Assembly (NCBI GenBank): GCA_900317425.1
Contig: ONGR01000028.1
Coordinates: 1 to 35,470, forward strand
DNA length: 35,470 nucleotides
Reading direction: 5' to 3'
Source: an uncultured Eubacteriales bacterium
Lineage (GTDB): Bacteria > Bacillota > Clostridia > Oscillospirales > Oscillospiraceae
Shown here: piece after piece, positions 32,217 to 35,470 of the stretch
Numbering within the stretch: the first letter of the stretch is position 1
Layout: each line of letters starts with the position of its first letter
Notes under the pieces: generated by a model
Told to the model about the DNA's origin: nothing
The model's database searches: none
What the model saw: only the letters and a program-made list of their open reading frames with translations
Made by a program: the position numbers and the translations under genes

Positions 32217-33413
32217 TTGAGAGATCTGAAGCATTTGATCTACTTCGAAAATCTGCTGGATAACGCCGACAACGAGCTGGTGGAGAAGGCCAAAGCGGAT
32301 GGCAAGCTGGCCATCGGTTACACCTGCTTCCACATCCCGGAGGTGCTGCTGAACGTACCCGGCTGCTTCAGCGTCCGGCTCCGCGCCCCCCGCACCGGTT
32401 CCATCGACATCGCCACCTACTACATGTCCAACTACACCTGCGAGTTTGCCCGCAGCCTGGTGGAGCGGGGCATCGAGGGCGGCTTCAACTTCCTGGACGG
32501 TCTGGCCGGCGTGGACGCCTGTTCCATGATGAACCGGTTCTATGAGCATTTCGAACTGCTGAAGATGAACGAGAAGCCCAACTTCTTCGTCACCCACACC
32601 GATATGCCCTACAAGATCGAGGACTACTCCGTCCGCCACTACGTCAAGCAGATGCGCGTACGCCTGCTGGACGTGATGACCAAAAACTACGGTGTGGACA
32701 CCTCCGACGCCGCCATCCGCAAGGCGGTGGCCGAGCACAACGAGGTCTGCCGCATCCTCACCGAGATCGGTGAAATGCGCAAGGCGGAGAATCCCGTCAT
32801 CACCGGCTATGAGTTCCACGTGCTGAACCTGGTGAGCTATACCTGCCCCAAGTACCTGATCCTCCCCTACCTCCGTGAGACGCTGGAGGAACTGAAGAAG
32901 CGCAAGCCCGATCCCAAGCCCTGGTACCGGGCCCGCGTGGCAGTGGTGGGCAGCGAGATCGACGATCCCAGCCTCACCAAGATGCTGGAGGACTGCGGCG
33001 CCATGGTGGTGGTGGACCGCTACTGCTACGGCTCCACCCCCGGCCGCGAGGTCATCGAGCTCAACGACGACGAGCCTGCTCTGGACCAGATCTGCCGCCA
33101 CTATATGCTGGTCAGCGAGTGCGCCCGCTACATCGCCGACGAGAAGGTGCAGCAGCGCCGTGACACCGCCGACCGTCTGGCCAGAGAGTACAATGCCGAC
33201 GGCATCATCTACGAGCAGATGAAGTTCTGCGATTTCTGGGGCTTTGAGCGGGCTCTGGTGAGCCACATCATGTCCACGGAGATGGGCTGGCCTGTCCTCT
33301 CCATCGACCGTCCCTACAACGCCAAGTCCTCCGGTCAGCTCCGCACCCGCTTCCAGGCGTTCGTGGAGTCGCTGGAGATCAAGCGCATCCAAAAGAACGG
33401 AGGTAGCAACTGA
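32217..33413 (+). CDS. 2-hydroxyacyl-CoA dehydratase-family subunit (HgdB/FldC/BcrC-like)
   Basis: 398-aa Fe-S protein of the 2-hydroxyacyl-CoA dehydratase/benzoyl-CoA reductase family. Candidate cluster ligands in family positions are C37 (GYTCFHIPEVLL), C102 (VDACSMMNRFYE) and C338 (QMKFCDFWGFE). With its partner and an ATP-driven activator, such proteins dehydrate 2-hydroxyacyl-CoA by a ketyl radical mechanism. TTG is the likely start, with GAGAGAGGTG upstream. Its stop overlaps the next gene's start (TGATG). The substrate (for example lactoyl-, phenyllactyl- or 2-hydroxyisocaproyl-CoA) cannot be told. Ring-reducing relatives are an alternative. Confidence 0.88.
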   Translation: MRDLKHLIYFENLLDNADNELVEKAKADGKLAIGYTCFHIPEVLLNVPGCFSVRLRAPRTGSIDIATYYMSNYTCEFARSLVERGIEGGFNFLDGLAGVDACSMMNRFYEHFELLKMNEKPNFFVTHTDMPYKIEDYSVRHYVKQMRVRLLDVMTKNYGVDTSDAAIRKAVAEHNEVCRILTEIGEMRKAENPVITGYEFHVLNLVSYTCPKYLILPYLRETLEELKKRKPDPKPWYRARVAVVGSEIDDPSLTKMLEDCGAMVVVDRYCYGSTPGREVIELNDDEPALDQICRHYMLVSECARYIADEKVQQRRDTADRLAREYNADGIIYEQMKFCDFWGFERALVSHIMSTEMGWPVLSIDRPYNAKSSGQLRTRFQAFVESLEIKRIQKNGGSN

Positions 33414-35197
33414 TGGGCAAGATCAAATATCCCAATCCCGCTTTCTTCCGGGCCAAGACCAACATGGACTGGAGGACCCAGGGTCAGAACATGAAGGAGA
33501 TCGGCTCCATCATCGGCCAGATGATCAAGGAGACCGACTGGAAGGCCTTCGCGGGCAAGCAGCTGGACAACATGAAGGCCAACGTCAAGCGCATCCGGGA
33601 GGAGTTCGAGACCGTCAAGGCCATGACCGGCGAGGAGCGCATGGACCTGCTGCGCAACGGTGAGAAGCACCTGGGCAAGCTGTACCGCTCCGGCGCCATG
33701 GCCACGGTGCGCCGTGAGTGGCGCGGCGTGAAGGACACCGGCGTGGATTTCGCCGAGTGGCTGAAGATGTGGGGTATGCTGCTGGGCACCTTCTCCAAGG
33801 ATCTGGTGCCGGCGCTGAACGCCACCTTCTGGTACCGCTGGATGATCTCCTATATGTGCTGTGTGGGCTTCATGGACAAGAACACCATGGGCCAGCGTGG
33901 CACGGCTCTGAAGATGAGCCACCTGATGATCTATGATATCTTCCGTTACGTGGCGGAGAACCTGGTGTTCCTGGCCAAGTGCGACAAGAAGAACGGCAAC
34001 AGCGTCGAGCTGAACAAGAAGGTGGTCCTCTTTGACGAGATGACCATGGGCCAGATCATGGCCGGCTTCCCCGATCTGCTGGGCATCCCCTATCAGCTGA
34101 TGCCGGTGTTCCTGGTGTCCGAGATCGACCAGCTCACCTGCGTGCCCTATATCGACGCGGTGGAGTCCTTCGGCCTGCCGGCGGACACCTGCCCCGTTCC
34201 CTCCTCCGAGTGCGGCGCTCTGGTCATCGACGCCCTGCCCCACATGGGCAAGTGCTTCATCTCCAGCTCCATGCCCTGCGACGGCTCCACCATGGCCTCC
34301 AGCTATATGTCCCGCCGCTTCCCGGATCTGCCCGTGTTCCACCTGACCTTCCCCGTCCGCTACGAGTACGAGGAGACGGTGGAGGACGCCGCCGAGGACA
34401 TCAAGGCCTGCATCAGGTTCGTGGAGGAGCAGACCGGCGCCAAGTGGAACTGGGACGCCTACTTCACCACCATGAAGCGCTTCAACGAGGAGACCAGCTA
34501 CGAGCTGGAGAAGTGGGAGGTCAACAAGACCAACTATCCCCAGATCCTGGGTCCCTGCTATGAGCTGTTCCGCAAGTGGAACTATGAGATGGACGGCGGC
34601 GCCGATCCCCGTACCATCAAGACCTTCCAGAAGGTCAACAAGCTGATGCTCCAGGCCTATGAGCGCCGGGAGGAGGCCTGGCCCGGCAAGATGAAATACC
34701 GCGGCATCGTCTGGTCCTGCCCCGCCCACTATTACGCCAACTTCTCCAACTGGCTGGCCAACTGCTGGGGCATCGACATCCTGGTGGAGATGGAGTCTCT
34801 GAACTTCACCAAGCCCATGGAGACCGAGGACAAGGAGAAGGCCCTGCAGGATCTGGCCCGCCTCTATGAGCGCATGGTCATGCGCCGCCACACCAACGGC
34901 GGCTACCACAACGTGGTGGATGAGCTGTGGCGCCAGGTGGAGGCGTGGCGCGCCGAGATCATCATCATGTATCAGAACGTGGCCTGCAAGAACATGGCCA
35001 CCCTCCAGGGCATCCTGGATGAGCAGGCCCGCGACAAGGGCTACCACATGATCTGGATCGAGCACGACCTGATGGATCCCCGTACCGTGTCCCGCAAGAC
35101 CATGCGCGACAAGGTCAACGAGTATATGCGCACCGTCATGAAGGCCGAGCCGGTGGATCCCACCCTCTGCGACTTCGACGACGAGGCGTGCATGTAA
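33413..35197 (+). CDS. 2-hydroxyacyl-CoA dehydratase-family subunit with long N-terminal extension
   Basis: 594-aa partner subunit, longer than the usual 400-480 aa. The first about 200 residues are a charged helical extension (MKEIGSIIGQ, ANVKRIREEF) before the family core. Cys candidates are C243, C260, C267, C281 and C289 (DTCPVPSSEC, SSSMPCDGST). The conserved C-terminal segment has NVACKNMATL and HMIWIEHDLMDPR. It overlaps the stop of the smaller subunit by one base, so both are translationally coupled and should form a heterodimer. The added N-terminal region may bind the CooC-like ATPase or another partner; nothing shows this directly. A 168-nt gap with inverted repeats separates it from the activator gene. 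Confidence 0.85.
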   Translation: MGKIKYPNPAFFRAKTNMDWRTQGQNMKEIGSIIGQMIKETDWKAFAGKQLDNMKANVKRIREEFETVKAMTGEERMDLLRNGEKHLGKLYRSGAMATVRREWRGVKDTGVDFAEWLKMWGMLLGTFSKDLVPALNATFWYRWMISYMCCVGFMDKNTMGQRGTALKMSHLMIYDIFRYVAENLVFLAKCDKKNGNSVELNKKVVLFDEMTMGQIMAGFPDLLGIPYQLMPVFLVSEIDQLTCVPYIDAVESFGLPADTCPVPSSECGALVIDALPHMGKCFISSSMPCDGSTMASSYMSRRFPDLPVFHLTFPVRYEYEETVEDAAEDIKACIRFVEEQTGAKWNWDAYFTTMKRFNEETSYELEKWEVNKTNYPQILGPCYELFRKWNYEMDGGADPRTIKTFQKVNKLMLQAYERREEAWPGKMKYRGIVWSCPAHYYANFSNWLANCWGIDILVEMESLNFTKPMETEDKEKALQDLARLYERMVMRRHTNGGYHNVVDELWRQVEAWRAEIIIMYQNVACKNMATLQGILDEQARDKGYHMIWIEHDLMDPRTVSRKTMRDKVNEYMRTVMKAEPVDPTLCDFDDEACM

Positions 35198-35202
35198 AAC
35201 AG

Positions 35203-35322
35203 TCATCGAAAATCTGAGGATTTTCGATGAGGAAGCTTGCAGCGCTCTCCGCGCACTCACTTCGTTCGCACACTGCGTGCGCTGAGATGTATTTTTTCTG
35301 ACGCACATGTCGTCAGAAAAAA
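35203..35322. repeat. Intergenic element with two perfect 12-bp inverted repeats
   Basis: TCATCGAAAATC-TGAG-GATTTTCGATGA (35203-35230) and TTTTTTCTGACG-CACATGT-CGTCAGAAAAAA (35292-35322) flank a GC-rich segment with nested complements (CAGCGC/GCGCTG, GCGCAC/GTGCGC). No T-run lies 3' of either hairpin on the plus strand. It looks like a small mobile or REP-type repeat inside the operon, possibly tuning activator expression. Confidence 0.55.
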
Positions 35323-35365
35323 TGATTGAAATACTATTATCTGACATAAAGGAGAACGGACAATT

Positions 35366-35470
35366 ATGAAGTATTTTGGCGGCTGTGACGTGGGCTCCAC
35401 GTATACCAAAGCGGTGATTCTGGACGAGAACGGCAAGATCTGCGCCGACACCACCATCCGCAGCAAGATC
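35366..35470 (+). CDS. 2-hydroxyacyl-CoA dehydratase activator ATPase, start only
   Basis: First 35 codons of a BcrA/BadF/HgdC-family ATPase, cut by the window end. MKYFGGCDVGSTYTKAVILD is the phosphate-1 motif of the ASKHA fold (DxGSTxTK), followed by DENGKI. HgdC-type activators are homodimers with one bridging 4Fe-4S cluster that pump an electron into the dehydratase using ATP. AAAGGAGAACGG precedes the ATG. Its presence confirms that the two preceding genes belong to the radical dehydratase family. Confidence 0.88.
   Translation, partial: MKYFGGCDVGSTYTKAVILDENGKICADTTIRSKI

Overview
The window looks like a chromosome segment from a GC-rich gut Clostridia, most likely Oscillospiraceae-like. 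The signs are strong AGGAGG ribosome binding sites, a dockerin-bearing secreted protease, Stickland-type 2-hydroxyacyl-CoA dehydratase genes, and intrinsic terminators at many gene ends. This placement is an inference; there is no rRNA or other marker gene here.

Layout. (1) 1-7.4 kb, minus strand: a very large secreted subtilase with two dockerin-like modules. Upstream of it is a small lipoprotein that consists almost only of a copy of the subtilase propeptide, behind a long structured leader RNA. (2) 7.4-15.7 kb: housekeeping genes. These are a PLP aminotransferase, an ArsC/Spx-like protein, an Smr protein, a YfcE-type phosphoesterase, endonuclease IV with a Pr6Pr-like membrane protein, and a three-gene ATGA-coupled minus-strand operon (PyrF-like pseudoenzyme, histidine phosphatase-GNAT fusion, YgiQ radical SAM protein). 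A 58-aa membrane peptide gene follows. (3) 15.88 kb: tRNA-Ser(GGA).

(4) 15.97-26.56 kb: an integrated element of about 10.6 kb inserted in the 3' end of tRNA-Ser. It is bounded by a perfect 25-bp direct repeat (attL 15947-15971, attR 26536-26560), with matching 23-bp tandem sites just inside each end. It encodes a tyrosine integrase beside attL, a ribbon-helix-helix regulator with palindromic operators, a zinc-ribbon tyrosine recombinase, a divergent CI/Cro-type switch, an excisionase-like protein, three small unknown proteins, an HUH rolling-circle replication protein and a large serine recombinase. No capsid, conjugation or obvious cargo gene is visible. About 2 kb between the replication and serine recombinase genes is non-coding. 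Most of it is a degenerate tandem array of about 16 mosaic units of roughly 88 bp, rich in hairpins. Two more units lie beyond the serine recombinase and one inverted solo unit lies at 19.4 kb. A 17-bp palindrome occurs five times in the element. A palindrome-plus-hairpin module stands in the same orientation upstream of both integrase and replication genes.

(5) 26.8-35.47 kb: a PAP2-family membrane protein, methionine gamma-lyase, and a divergent fermentation cluster. The minus-strand gene is an FMN/Fe-S/FAD enoate-reductase-like flavoenzyme. The plus-strand operon encodes a CooC-like ATPase, two 2-hydroxyacyl-CoA dehydratase-family subunits (one with a long N-terminal extension) and the start of the dehydratase activator ATPase, cut by the window end. 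Together these suggest radical dehydration of a 2-hydroxyacyl-CoA followed by enoyl reduction, as in reductive amino-acid fermentation; the substrate cannot be read from sequence.
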